From the NCBI GenBank assembly GCA_003427395.1, contig BFEA01000850.1, positions 85,167 to 124,634 of the forward strand: a DNA stretch of 39,468 nt, given 5' to 3'. Position 1 is the stretch's first letter. Each line of letters opens with the position of its first letter. Source of the stretch: Chara braunii (Eukaryota; Streptophyta; Charophyceae; Charales; Characeae). The translations under genes and the position numbers were made by a program. The notes below the pieces were generated by a model. The model saw nothing but the letters and a program-made list of their open reading frames with translations. It did not search any database and was not told the origin of the DNA. Positions 21,307 through 32,440 of the stretch are shown here, piece by piece.

Positions 21307-21307
21307 C
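21141..21307. repeat. Two (CT)n microsatellites
   Basis: CT runs at 21141-21174 and 21281-21307 flank about 105 bases of mixed sequence that itself has GTGACCTC(G/A) repeated. Confidence 0.95.
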
Positions 21308-21629
21308 CTTGTCTCCCCGTGTGTGCAACCGTTGCCGACAACAAAACACCAACAGGTATTTTTGTTGCTGTTTCAGATAGATGCTTGCATTTATCAGAAA
21401 CGACAATAGGAATACTTGTCGTTGTTCTGTTGTCGTCAACGAAACAGACCGGAATGAACCTTTCTTTGTTTTTCCGTACAGAACCAGTTTTCACTTACTG
21501 ACCCGACATGAAAAAAAAAAAAAAAAAACATGGGCCACGGGAATACCACAGACGCTTCCAAAAAAAATGAAAAAAAAAAAATATTTGTCCGTCGAATTTT
21601 TTTATATTTTTTTAAATCACGTTTAACTT

Positions 21630-21790
21630 ATTTTTTTTTTAATGCCTTCACAACATAGAATTATTATTATTTTTTTTTAATCACGTTTAACTTAAATTTT
21701 TTTTAATGCCTTCACAATATAGGTTGTTGTTAAAAGAAATATTTTTTGTTAATTTTTTTTAATGCCTTCACAACATAGGGTTTTTTCAAC
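21630..21790. repeat. Three short tandem units with AATGCCTTCACAA
   Basis: AATGCCTTCACAA(C/T)ATAG occurs at 21641, 21705 and 21761, each after a T run; the first two also share AATCACGTTTAACTTA upstream. Spacing is 64 and 56 bases. Confidence 0.85.
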
Positions 21791-21939
21791 TCTACATCCC
21801 TGTATTTTTTTTGGGCTTTATTTAATACCAAAAAAAATATTTTAAATGACCGCAGCAGTCGGGATCCCAACCGCAGACCGAGATTGACCCCGCGGTCCTG
21901 ACCGCGGGGGATTCATAGCATGAAAGTCTTTTATTCAAG

Positions 21940-24005
21940 CGCGGCTATTTCCTTACTTTGCAATATCGCACTTCTCGACGACGGTTCATAATTATTCCAA
22001 GCAATCCCACTTTCTGCATGGACATTCAGGAGTCCTTTCACAACGGTGCAGTCGAGTTGGATCGAGCTTGTGCCTGAAAGTCCATCATCTCTTGTTGTGA
22101 TAGTTTGCTTTGCGAAAACACCTACTATACCGCTCTTCAGAACTGAATGGGGGTCATCGGACAAGAAAAAGGACACCTGACTTTGCAATCCCACAATCAC
22201 CTCCGGCGATTGAGATTTTTTTCGCACATTCTTACTTTCGGCGTTCTCAGTCGGGAGTTCTTCCACAACGTAAGGTAAACTGCCACAACAAGACTGTCAC
22301 TTTGCAATCCCCCATGTTCCAATTCTTTTTGCACGATCCACCTCGCTTAAGTTCGTGGTTCAATGTGCGTAGTATGATAGTCTTGTCACTGAAGTATTTC
22401 ACGACCGTTTGTCTTTCGAAAACCCATCATATACTCGTCTTTAAAACTGAAAAAGGGTCCTCAAACGCCAGAAACGACTGCAACGACTACAATGACTTCG
22501 CAACAAAAGTTACTTTTGTTCGAGTACGGTGACAACCTTACTTTGCAATCTGCCCTATTCCGTAGGTGCTTGATATGTTGTCCTCACGATGCTCCTATCG
22601 GCGTCGACGATTAGGAGCCATTCTGCAATAGTGCAATTGTCCTTGATCTAGCCTTAAACTCAAAGTTCGTCGTGTCTGGAGGGTGTTGTATTTCGAGACG
22701 TTCATTGTTGGAAATCTCTCGTATACCCCTCTTTGTAACCGAATGGGGGTCCTCGGACACAAAAAGTCACCCCAACGACTTTACAATAATGGTTTTTCCC
22801 TCAAGTGCTACTACAACCTTACTTAGCAATCCCACCCTTATCGTTGGCAGTTGGGATTTGTCCTGGGTGATCCTTGCTCCCTACAGTTAGGAGTCCTTCC
22901 AAAAAGGTGAGTTCCACCTTGATCGAGCTTGTGCTTGAAAGTAGGTCGTGTCTTGTCCATACTCCATTTCACATTCCTTGGGGATTAAAAACTCTCCTTT
23001 ATGCTGTATTTTACAACCGGATGAGGGTTATCGGACACGAGAAGAAACGCAACGACTTTGCAATGATAGCCTTTCTTTCAAATGCGGCTACAACCTAAAT
23101 TACAAATCATATGCGCTTGGGATCTCCTGTGTGATCCCCTCCGCCGACGATTAGGAATCCTTCCACAAATGTGGGTTCCACGCTGATCAAGTTTATCTTT
23201 AAAATTGAAGTATTTTGTGACCGTTTGCCTTTTGAAAACCCACCATATACTTATGTTTAAAACTTAAAAAGGGTCCTCAGACGCCAGAAACGACTGCAGT
23301 GACTTTGCAACAAAAGTTACTTTTGTTCGAGCACGGTGGCAACCTTACTTTGCAATTTGCCACCTTCCGTAGGTGCGTGATATGTTGTCCTCGTGATGCT
23401 CCTATCGGCGCCGACAATTAGGAGTCATTCTGCAATAGTGCAATCGTCCTTTATCTAGCCTTAAACTTAAAGCTCATCGTGTCTTGAGGGTGTTGTATTT
23501 TGAGATGTTCATTGTTGAAAATCTCTCGTATACCTCTTTTTGGAACCGAATGGGGGTCCTCGGACACGAAAAGTCACCTCGACGACTTTACAATAATAGT
23601 TTTTCCCTCAAGTGCTACCACAACCTTACTTAGCGATCTCGCCCTTATCGTTGGCGGTTGTGATTTGTCATGTGTGATCTTGTTCCCTACAGTTAGCAGT
23701 CATTCTACATAGGTGAGCTCCACCTTGATCGAGCTTGTGCCTGAAAGAAGGTTGTGTCTTGTCCGTACTCCACTTCGCATTCATTGGGGATTAAAAATTC
23801 CCTTTTATTCCCTTTTTTATAACCGGTTGGGGGTTATCGGATACGAGAAGCAACGCAATGACTTTGCAATACTAGCCTTTCTTTCAAATGTGGCTACAAC
23901 CTAACTTACAAATAGTGTGCGCTTGGGATCTCCCGTGTGATCCCCTTCGCCTACGATAATGAATCCTTCCAAAAATGTGGGTTCCACGCCGATCGAGTTT
24001 ATGCT
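21940..24005. repeat. Satellite of about 270 bp units with an about 810 bp higher-order period
   Basis: A unit carries a (C)TTACTTTGCAATC start, a TTAGGAGTCCTTCCACAA phrase, GATCGAGCTTGTGC, a CGAATGGGGGTCCTCGGACAC phrase and a closing GTGCTACAACC. Starts fall near 22537, 22819, 23092, 23345, 23625 and 23900, spacing 253-282. Units three apart match far better than neighbours (22537 with 23345, 22819 with 23625, 23092 with 23900), giving a higher-order repeat of about 807-816 bases present twice (22391-23195 and 23207-24003). Units before 22.3 kb are more degenerate. Confidence 0.85.
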
Positions 24006-24039
24006 TCAAACATGTTATTCGTAAAAATAAGACATTATA

Positions 24040-24960
24040 CTGTGTGCTCTTTCTAACGAATTAATTTTTGGCTGCAGCCTAAGCAACGTAGACATGCCCA
24101 TCCAGGGGTTAACCACATGCAGAAGCGTACTTGTGAAACTTCATAAATGAAATCCCAAATGCGGAAGTGTGTTGGGATCCTTACTTGTTGAACTTCAAAA
24201 ACATGTTGGTGATCCTATGGGGAAGTGTGTTGGGATCCATACTAGTCAAACTTCATAAACGAACAACGATTGGCACGCCAAAGGGAACCCTGTGCGGAAG
24301 TGCGCCGCGATCCTTACTTGTCAAACTTCAATGTCATAAATGTAATGAAAGACACAGTAACTATATTATGACACTGACCTCTTTCTTACGAATTCATTTT
24401 TGACTGCAGTGTTTGTACATGGGCATGCCCGCCCAGTCGCCCCAATTGCGAAAGTTTGCTGACATTCATAGTTGTTGAACTTTTGTAAACAAAATTAGCA
24501 ATGTAATTAGATTGAATTGGAGAGTATAATTCTTTTGGTTATCCCAAAGCTACACATGCAGGTTCATCGTCTTGTTGAAGACGGTTGTTTAGATGTATGA
24601 TGAAATCCGGACTTGTTTTTAGAAAACGTGTGACCCTGGCAGATTGGAACAGGAGTGTGCCGAGATCCATACTTGTTTAACTCAAAGTTTACGTATGTGA
24701 TGAGCAAGGTGTCATGATTGAACCGTTGTTGGTTTACACATTAAATTTTTGTTTACTACGTTATCCCTAAGTTTGAATCTCTTCAACATCCAAACAATCG
24801 TCTCGGGTGAGACGATGGGTGTGCTTGCATAAGTCCGAATCTCTTTAACATCCAAACAATTGTCTCGGGTGAGATGATGGGTGGGTTTGCATAAATTCCG
24901 CATATAGGCACGCTCATCATCTCGCCTGACGTGAGGGCACAGAGATCCATACTTGTTTAC
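24040..24960. repeat. Diverged repeat family with GGGATCC core
   Basis: The motif GGAAGTGTGTTGGGATCC(T/A)T followed by ACTTGTTGAACTTC occurs near 24160 and 24218, with weaker copies near 24295, 24448, 24650 and 24935. A longer piece (TTTCTAACGAATTAATTTTTGGCTGCAG) near 24050 recurs near 24385. The shape recalls, but does not equal, the GGATCC quasi-palindrome of the right third. Confidence 0.7.
24771..24895. repeat. Tandem duplication, 62-base period
   Basis: Two adjacent copies containing CATCCAAACAAT(C/T)GTCTCG and GAGA(C/T)GATGGGTG, offset by 62 bases. Confidence 0.9.
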
Positions 24961-25080
24961 AGTTAAACGTATATTTCAATAACCACTTAATTTCGATATT
25001 CTATGTACAAATGTAGAACTTTAAATTATGCTCCATCACAATGAATATCCGCATTTTAAATGGTCATGCAAAGAAGGTTT

Positions 25081-25545
25081 GGGCATCCACTGACCAATTT
25101 CACATAAGATGAGATTTCTTATTAATCCACCAACCAGTTTCACAATCATGTTTACACTTCCAGTTGAACAAAATTCGAAACATGGAACACAATACTTCAA
25201 CTAAAACAGAATTCGGAACATGAAATATTACATGATATAGATTACAAAGCCCATGCATGACGCAGGACATGCATTGAGCTTGCCGTAGATAACGCGAACT
25301 CGGAACGATATTTGGGCATCCACTGACCAATTTCACATAAGATGAGATTTCTCATTAATCCACCAACTAGTTTCACAATCATGTTTACATTTCTAGTTAT
25401 ACAAAATTCGAAACATGGAACACAATACTTCAACTATAACAGAATTCGGAACATGGAATATTACATGACATGGATTACAAAGTCCATGCATGACGCAGGA
25501 CATGCATTGAGCTTGCCGTAGATAACGTGAACTCGGAACGATAAA
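25081..25545. repeat. Tandem duplication, 233-base period
   Basis: The segment from GGGCATCCACTGACCAATTT to AACTCGGAACGATA occurs at 25081-25310 and again at 25314-25543 with few differences, indicating a recent duplication. No gene in it. Confidence 0.95.
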
Positions 25546-25656
25546 AGAAAGCAATGCCTCTGGCAGAAGGACAGTTGAATAATGTCTCGATTTACGAAAT
25601 TAAACGATCAACGAATGAAACACCTTAAAAAAAAGTTTCGAAGTCAATCAAATCCA

Positions 25657-26439
25657 TCAAAGACAACGATGTTCTAAGACACATGATGTTAATTGTCGTC
25701 TAAGAAGCAGAATATCTTTACAAGAGAACCGGAAAGGCGGTCGATCTCCATGTTGCAACAACGTCGCATACATCAACATGAACACACCACAGCTTGCTCC
25801 ATCCACTTGTCTCAGGACTCCATCCACCAAAACATTTCCCACTATGGACTTCTAATTCGTACTCGACTGCCTATGTGATGTTTGACGTTCGAAATACTGC
25901 ACAATCAACCCGAAAACACTAAGGTAAAAACTAGAATCAGCTACAATGCGAGAAAAATAATCAAAAATTTTGAGAACATCATCTCTCATGTTGAGGGAAA
26001 CGAGGATCCAGTGATCATCATCTTTGTGGACCGGAACAAAGATAATATCGTAATGAAGCAAATCTACATTTTTAGCCCACCTCTGCACCCCACCGTGTCT
26101 TTGAAGTCGCAGTTTACTGAGGAAGAACGAATTAAAGTTGAAGACTTGAAGGCCTGAAGAGATGTCACGTGACCCACATGCGGTCGACCCCAACAACGCC
26201 ATATAGAAATTGACCACCTCATCATTCACCCTGCCGTCGACATGCAAGAAGGTGAGGAGATCTTTTGCTGTAATCCAAAATTGACCATCGCCCAATATAG
26301 AGAGAATAGTGTTAGACGGCACCGAGCCTCGCACAATGTCGTCCAACACCCGCAAGCTCAGAGGCGCAATCGTTGCAGCGAAACTTTTCCCGTGTGCTGC
26401 ACTTGTTGCCCGCACTGCACAACATCGAGCAAAAGACAC
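25657..26439 (-). pseudogene. Ulp1-like (C48) cysteine protease, copy 2, one in-frame TAG
   Basis: The reading frame shows ITAKDLLTFL, NDEVVNFYM (family substrate-channel motif), YDIIFVPVHK, the catalytic His in DDHWILVSL, the Asp in IFDYFS, and QVDGASCGVFMLMYA with the oxyanion Gln and catalytic Cys. These are the core residues of Ulp1/SENP proteases. A single TAG near 25850 lies between the Asp and Cys motifs; the frame is otherwise unbroken to a stop at 25657. No convincing ATG precedes 26439, so an upstream exon is likely, perhaps the one at 26541-26733. It is clearly diverged from copy 1 and, like it, sits just downstream of the long gene on the same strand. Confidence 0.85.
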
Positions 26440-26540
26440 GTGGGGTAGTGAGAAACGGAGCTCTAGGCATTGTCCCTCGATGCATGACGCGTTGCTAAGT
26501 ACTTCTCATACATAGCCTAACCACTACTCACAGATTGTGG

Positions 26541-26733
26541 TTATGTCCCTTTCTCTGGGGCAAGAAGGGAAAGACATTCCTCAATGGCAACGGTGTACTC
26601 CTTCTTCCTGATGTCGACATCAACCCCTGATACCTTTAATATGTCCTTGTGTTTTGTACTCAACCCGGGGACTTTCTGCAATATGTGCTCTGGATATTTG
26701 GAGGACCTCCATGTTCGAGACGACACCACCCCT
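26541..26733 (-). CDS. Possible exon upstream of Ulp1 copy 2
   Basis: The minus-strand frame GVVSSRTW..KHKDILKVSGVDVDI..CLSLLAPEKGT has good protein composition and begins right after a pyrimidine-rich TTCTTCTGTTGTACAG, a strong candidate splice acceptor. It ends at a stop at 26541. Its frame differs from that of the protease, so joining would need an intron donor that I do not see. It could be the C-terminal exon of another gene instead. Confidence 0.25.
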
Positions 26734-26790
26734 GTACAACAGAAGAAAGACAAAACGGGAAATGAAAACCATACATTCGTACAGACGCAA

Positions 26791-27466
26791 CAATCAAGCA
26801 GGACCTCTCTGACCACAGGACCCTGATCTCGCGTGGTCATGTGCACCCAGGGGCGGTTGTGCGACTGGAAAATAAAATGACCGCAACATCCGAGCTTATC
26901 ACCCCCGCACTTCGCAAAGGAAAACCACCACAACTCACAGAAGCCGGAGGCCAGCAATCCCCGAAGTTCGGACTGTGGCAAACTTTTCAACACACCAGCC
27001 CCACAGAGACTGACCACATCACGCATCGACAAAGGAAGTTCGGATCCCGGCAAACTAAAACCGGCACCATTCCTGAGAAGGAAAAACTGTCAGTCCATCT
27101 ACTTGGCCACTTTCTTAGCACCTTGGCCTACAGTCAAGCAGGACCTCTCCGACCACAGGACCCTGATCTCGCGTGGTCATGTGCACCCAGGTGCGGTTGT
27201 GCGACTGGAAAACAAAACGACTGCAACATTTGAGCTTATCACCCCCGCACTTCGCAAAGGAACACCACCACAACTCACAAAAGTCGGAGGCCAGCAATCC
27301 CCGAAGTTCAGACTGCGGCGGACTTTTCAACACACCAGCCCCAGTGAGACCGACCACATCACGCATCGACAAAGGAAGTTCGGATCCCAGCGGACTAAAA
27401 ACCGGCACTATTCCCGATAAGGGAAAACTGTCAGTCCATATACTTGGCCACTTTCTTAGCACCTTG
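26791..27466. repeat. Tandem duplication, 340-base period
   Basis: AAGCAGGACCTCTC begins near 26796 and 27136, and similarity continues through GTGCACCCAGG, CGCACTTCGCAAAGGAA, CATCACGCATCGACAAAGGA and CTTTCTTAGCACCTTGG in both copies. Each copy contains two GTTCGGA-type members of the GGATCC quasi-palindrome family. Minus-strand frames at 26541-27053 and 27115-27471 encode matching peptides (LPLSMRDVV) as a result of the duplication. Confidence 0.9.
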
Positions 27467-27820
27467 GTCACTTCCTCAGCTGGGGCAGATCCTTCCTTGG
27501 ATGGAGTGTAACGTTTTGGACGAAGTTTTCGCCGCCCTCGACTAGCAACCCGGCCGAGTCACAGATAAGCTGACGAGCTGGAGTAGGAAGGGCTGCTGGT
27601 TGTAGCATGCCGGCATCCGGAACTTCCCGTATGTACAGGGACAGTGTGGACAGTCGTCGTGTGTATAGCGTGGACTGTAATCCGGCGACATCCGGATGCG
27701 CAGGCGGTCTTCACGGCTTACCAGTCAGTTTCTCTCTCCGCTCCTTCGATGGTGAATTTGGCGCAGGCAAAGCGAGCACGTCGAGAGCTTGACTGTCGAA
27801 CCTCGATTTTTTTGGGGACG
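27467..27820. other. Spacer downstream of the long gene, copy 2
   Basis: No gene or repeat recognised. Short open frames on both strands overlap and have no family resemblance. Confidence 0.4.
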
Positions 27821-29989
27821 TCACATGCTGTCCTCCACCGCACTCGCCTTCCCCTTCGGCGGCAAGGGTGGCCGGCAACACCAGAAACTTCGGCGCGACG
27901 AAGCGAGGGTAGCTGCCACGGAAGATGCGACGTTGGCAGTTGCGGACGGACGGGCAAACACGTTGTGGTCGCTGAGGATACCGTCGATGACTTCGTCGAT
28001 GCTTATACGTCGACTTTTTTCAGACGAGCTGATAGCGACGGAAGCCTCGTCGAACCGGTGCTGCAAGTCGACAGTAGACGTCAGTGGCCGGACCTCATAC
28101 TCTTCAGGCTTTGCGGAAAGGCTGCTGACCACTTGTGTCTCCATCTCTATTGTCGTGGCATCATCGTCGACATCATCCTCGTGATGCTCTTCGTACAGTT
28201 GTCCAAACTCGTCAGATGACTCTCCATATCCGGCATCGTCCTCACTGTGTTCCACTTCGTCTTCTCCAGACCCGGCACCCTCCCTTCGTTCAAACAAATC
28301 GATTAGCTCCGTTTCTCCCGCTTCCTCCCCTTCCACCTCTTCTTCCCCTTCTTCCTCCCCTTCTTGCGCTCCCTTCTGTTCCTCCATTTTCTCCCCTACT
28401 TCCCTCCCACGAAACTCCTCCCCTTCCGCGGTACCCGTGCCGAATCTCGGGGACCGCCCTTCCGTCCCCGTGCACGCTGCCCCTCTCAACGGCACGACAA
28501 TCCTTGACCGACAAACCCCGCCAGAAGAAGTTCGGATCTCGGCGGACTTCGTGGTCTCCGTGTCGCCGGACCCTGCACTTGCAGCCCCCCGCTGCAATCC
28601 TTGCGGCCGTCGCTCCCGCCCAGGCGACACCTTTCCGACGTCTCCGTCCCGCGCCGCAATGCTGCGAATTTCTCGATCCTTGCTTGGATCCCCCGACCTC
28701 GAGCAGCTTCCAATTCCGGACCGCTCTGGCGGCTTCTCAACCGACGTAGTTCGGATCCCGGCGGACTTCGGCTTTCCGACCGAGCGACTGCCCAGAGCAA
28801 CCAAGGCTGCCAACGTGTCCCTCGCTGAACCCACGGACGAAGTCTGGGGGTCGGCGGAGTGTGTCGTATGCTCGGGCCGGGTGCCTGTCGACGGAGTCCG
28901 GTCGACGGCGAAACCCACCACCCCGGCGCTGCCTCCCGGTGTCGTGTTGCGGCCGTGAGACCCTCTCTCCCCCATAGGCGGGAGTCCTTTGCCACCCCCT
29001 GCGTTGCCACCCCCATCAGCTCCGCTTCCAGGTGACCCCCCCCCGAAACCATGGTCCGACCCACTGGGAGGGGGCACTTTCCAGTCCACCACGCCCTTCG
29101 ACGGACTCGTGTCGAGCTCGTAGAAGTCCTCCGTCAATTCCAACCAGCACTTGTCCTGAAGCTCGTAGAACAGTTGACCGGCAGTGGAAATGAGGGACAT
29201 GTCGCCGCGTGCTAAAGTGTTATTTTCGGTCGTCACTTTCTAGAGGACCGAAATCCTTGCGAGGCGCAGGAAGTTCGACTTCGACTCGCGTGGGAATGAC
29301 ACCCATCCCGCGCCCGGGATTGCCATGGCCATGACCCACTCGCGATTTCGTATCGCTGGCTGGATGACTCTCGGATGCCAAACCATGTCATGGCCCCAGT
29401 CCTGCTCAGGTGAATGACGTTACGGTTCAAGCAGGAAGTGGATGTTGTCATCCTTCCAAGACGGATGATCGGGCGGGACAACGGACCCGGGATGCAAAAC
29501 GGGCGGGGGAGCTGCCAGAGCTCTAAGTCTCTCCAGCAACTTCATCGGCGTGGTGCCCGGCGCCGGTTTGGCGAATGGTAACACGAGGGCTGCAGCGCTT
29601 GGTGATGGACCGACCGACGAGGACCCTCGGCCGTGGTCCGTCGGAGGCGGGTCGTACTGCAGGTCGATGCTTTCCGTGTCGCTCTCCTCCTCCTTCGCGT
29701 TGGCGACAAACTCCACACCTATGGCTTCCTCGTTGTCAGTGGAGATCAGGGAAGCGTAAATGGCTAACTTCAACTGCTCCTCGGACTCTACGAAGTACAG
29801 CGACTGCAGCCTTTCGATAAATGTCTTCGCGTTCATGCGGGAGGCGAAGTGGTAGTTGTCGAGTAGTGCCAATATGTGGTCCTTCCCGCGGATGTACTCG
29901 GCGTCAGTGTCCCTCCTCGGACGCGTTTGAAGGAACAAGAAATCATAAATCTTGTTCCTCTTCCACTCGCTCAACTTGAACCACATATC

Positions 29990-30901
29990 CGTCTTGTTGC
30001 TCCACACCTTATCCTGTGTTGGCCTCACGACCATGCACTCACAATTGTGCCCATCCGAATTGACCTCGCTAATCACCACTTGCATCGTGAATTGCAAGAG
30101 GTCGGAGTTCCCTTCCATTGCGACAACGTGCCGGGCGGCCTTCAGAAGCTCCCAGATGCTTCGTGAGTGCGGTTTCTCAAGGAACACGACACCCTCTCCC
30201 TTCTTGCCAAGAAAATCAAGAAGACGGACGAATTGGGTCGGATTGCGTTCCATATCCCCGTAGACGCNTTTCTCAAGGAACACGACACCCTCTCCCTTCT
30301 TGCCAAGAAAATCAAGAAGACGGACGAATTGGGTCGGATTGCGTTCCATATCCCCGTAGACGCTGCCCTGTCGTTCAGGTGCCACCAGCGACCAGTCGCA
30401 AGGCGTGAAAGGAATCTCGGACACATCCGTCTGGGTGACCCTCTGAGGCAATCGCACCACAGCAGCGGCACACGTGGGCAGGTTTCCCTCGTAGACCACG
30501 AACATGTTGACGCGCAGATCGTCACCCTTGAAGAGAATGTACATGTGGTCTTCCTCCGTGTATAAATTGTTCCCAACGGGGAAGCTGTTTTTTTGCTACA
30601 CTCTCCGCACCCACTTCCCTTCCAACAACTTGACGAAAGAAAGATAGTGCATGCCGGTGAGAAACGACAGGTTGTGCTGCCGCGGCACGAAAACAACGAG
30701 AGTCCAATGCGAGGGACACCACGTCTTAAGATAGGAATTCAAATTCTCCCACGCTTGGGGCTTCCACAGTTTGAGGTCAACCGGCTCGCAGAGATCGAGG
30801 ACGAACGTGTGGCTCTTTGTGGAAGCCATTGCCTCCTTCAGCTCTGCGCCCCTGATGTCCGCCTCTAAAGGGTCGTTGGCGAACGGCGCGATGGATGTCA
30901 C
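29990..30901 (-). other. Degenerate methyltransferase-like block of long gene, copy 2
   Basis: The first half has TFVLDLCEPVDLKLW and SHWTLVVFVPRQHN (30830-30670), the place of a beta-class motif IV and the strand after it. A TAG at 30596-30598 follows. The second half has CDWSLVAPERQ, MERNPTQFVRLLDFLG and EGVVFLEKPHSRSIWELLKAARHVVAMEGNSDL, matching the motif I-like half of copy 1. DPPY is absent here too. An artefactual 95-base duplication around an N at 30268 lies inside the second half. Confidence 0.4.
30173..30363. other. Exact 95-base duplication around a single N (assembly artefact)
   Basis: Bases 30173-30267 and 30269-30363 appear identical and are separated by one N at 30268. This pattern is typical of an unresolved overlap at a contig join. 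It adds 32 codons to the long gene and keeps frame. Confidence 0.85.
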
Positions 30902-31942
30902 GTCCCCCGTGTCTTTCCATTTAATGTGAACGACGCCTTAAGCAAGTGCGAATTTCCGGCTCTTCAGTCTGCTTCCATTCAACACGGAGAGAACCTTGTT
31001 TCTCCAGTCGACGGACAACTTCTTGTGGCCCGCTAGCTTCTCCGTCACCTCAATCGAGTTGTCCTGGTCGCAACCCATGTACGGCGGGCAGTCCTTGAAC
31101 AACGACGAGTCGGAAACGTGTTTCCTACTTTTATCCCACAACTCGTCATCCAATCCCTGACCTTCAAACTACTTGAACACGACAGACCTCAATTTCAGGA
31201 AACGGTACCTTTGGATCCAGTCCGCGTCCGGCCTTTTCTCGTTCTTGAATTGGTAGTAATTTCACAACCGGACCAGCACGAGGTCGCACTTCACGAGCTG
31301 CACCATGTCCTGCACGCTGAGCTTTCCCAACTTCGCCAACGACGGGGAGCCGGCCTGAACCCAAACGACCTCGCAAGCAAGCACCTTTTTCAAAACGCGA
31401 CACTTCTAATTGTTCGTGAGTGATTCCATTGTTTTCCAACAATGCGCGTCCGGGTCTGACACTTGCACGAACCAATCGCCCTCCTCTTTTTCCTTTTTGC
31501 CTTTTTTATTCGGCAGGTCCACGGGGACGTTGTACACCACCTCCGTTCTGCCCAATTTGTCGTTGTGGATGTAGGCGACCCCAGGCTTTACGTTTTTGAC
31601 CTTCTTCTTTTTGACGATCCAATTCGCCCCGTCGTGGCTCAGCAATCTGCCCGTCTCCCATTTTTCGAAAATTTCCACGGCCAGTTTCCAGACATTTTCC
31701 CCGGCCATCGCCAGAGGTAAGTAAGAACGCAGGGCAGCATTTTGCTTCTTAATAGCCTCCTCTTCCTTTTGATCCGCGAGAAGCCACAAGCTGTTTTGAG
31801 GCGCCTTATGGAGCGCCGTTGTACAAAACTTACGCCAATCCCAGACCTGATCTTGTTTCCCGCTAGGGTTCCACATCACAGCTCTTGGGCAGCCGTCATG
31901 CTTCCACTGCCATCGAATGTCTTTCATAGAAAGTTTCAACTA

Positions 31943-32440
31943 TCTGGGAGGTGCCTTGAGGCCCTTCTTGTTGTCCTGTGAACTAACAAGAAAATACCCT
32001 TCGAAGTCATCGTCGGAAAAGTACACCATCCGTGTCGGCCACCGCTCGAAATTGTACTTCTTGGCCACCTCGCTGCCGAGCAGCGACCTGGCTGCAGCCG
32101 CGTTGTGCTGCCCGCACACCGCGTAGTAGTAGTATTCTCCCGCCAGCTCGTCCTTTCACTCCTCCGGCTTCAGACGTTGTGCCTTGGTCCCAGGAGTTGG
32201 TTTTTGAAGCCCCAGTGGTGCGAGCTTGAAGACCGGCAACTCGTACGTCTGTTCTTTATTTTCGAACGCAGACTGCATTGCTTCCCTTATCGTTTCCATG
32301 AGGATGGGATCTAGCGACCGCTGGTTGTAAAGATCCTCCCACTCCCTTATGTCGACGATCTGAGCCGGGCTGATCTCAAACTCCCGCCTTGTCCTGACGC
32401 CATCTTTGTACTCTAGGAAGTACCCGGCGTCCACGTCGAT
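31943..32440 (-). other. ParB/sulfiredoxin-like block of long gene, copy 2
   Basis: The frame reads AGYFLEYKDGVRTRREFEIS, then a helical stretch (ETIREAMQSAF) and, past TGA 32156-32158, YYYYAVCGQHNAAAARSLLG at about 32127-32080 and MVYFSDDDFEGYFLVSSQDN. It aligns over its length with copy 1, including the GQH motif and the VYF-DD-VS-DN landmarks. The histidine is kept in both copies. A ParB/Srx fold is suggested by this motif only. Confidence 0.45.

Noticed and set aside
22391-24003. CRISPR-like regular repeat spacing
   Set aside because: The whole 270-base unit is repeated, with no unique spacers; this is a satellite in eukaryotic DNA.
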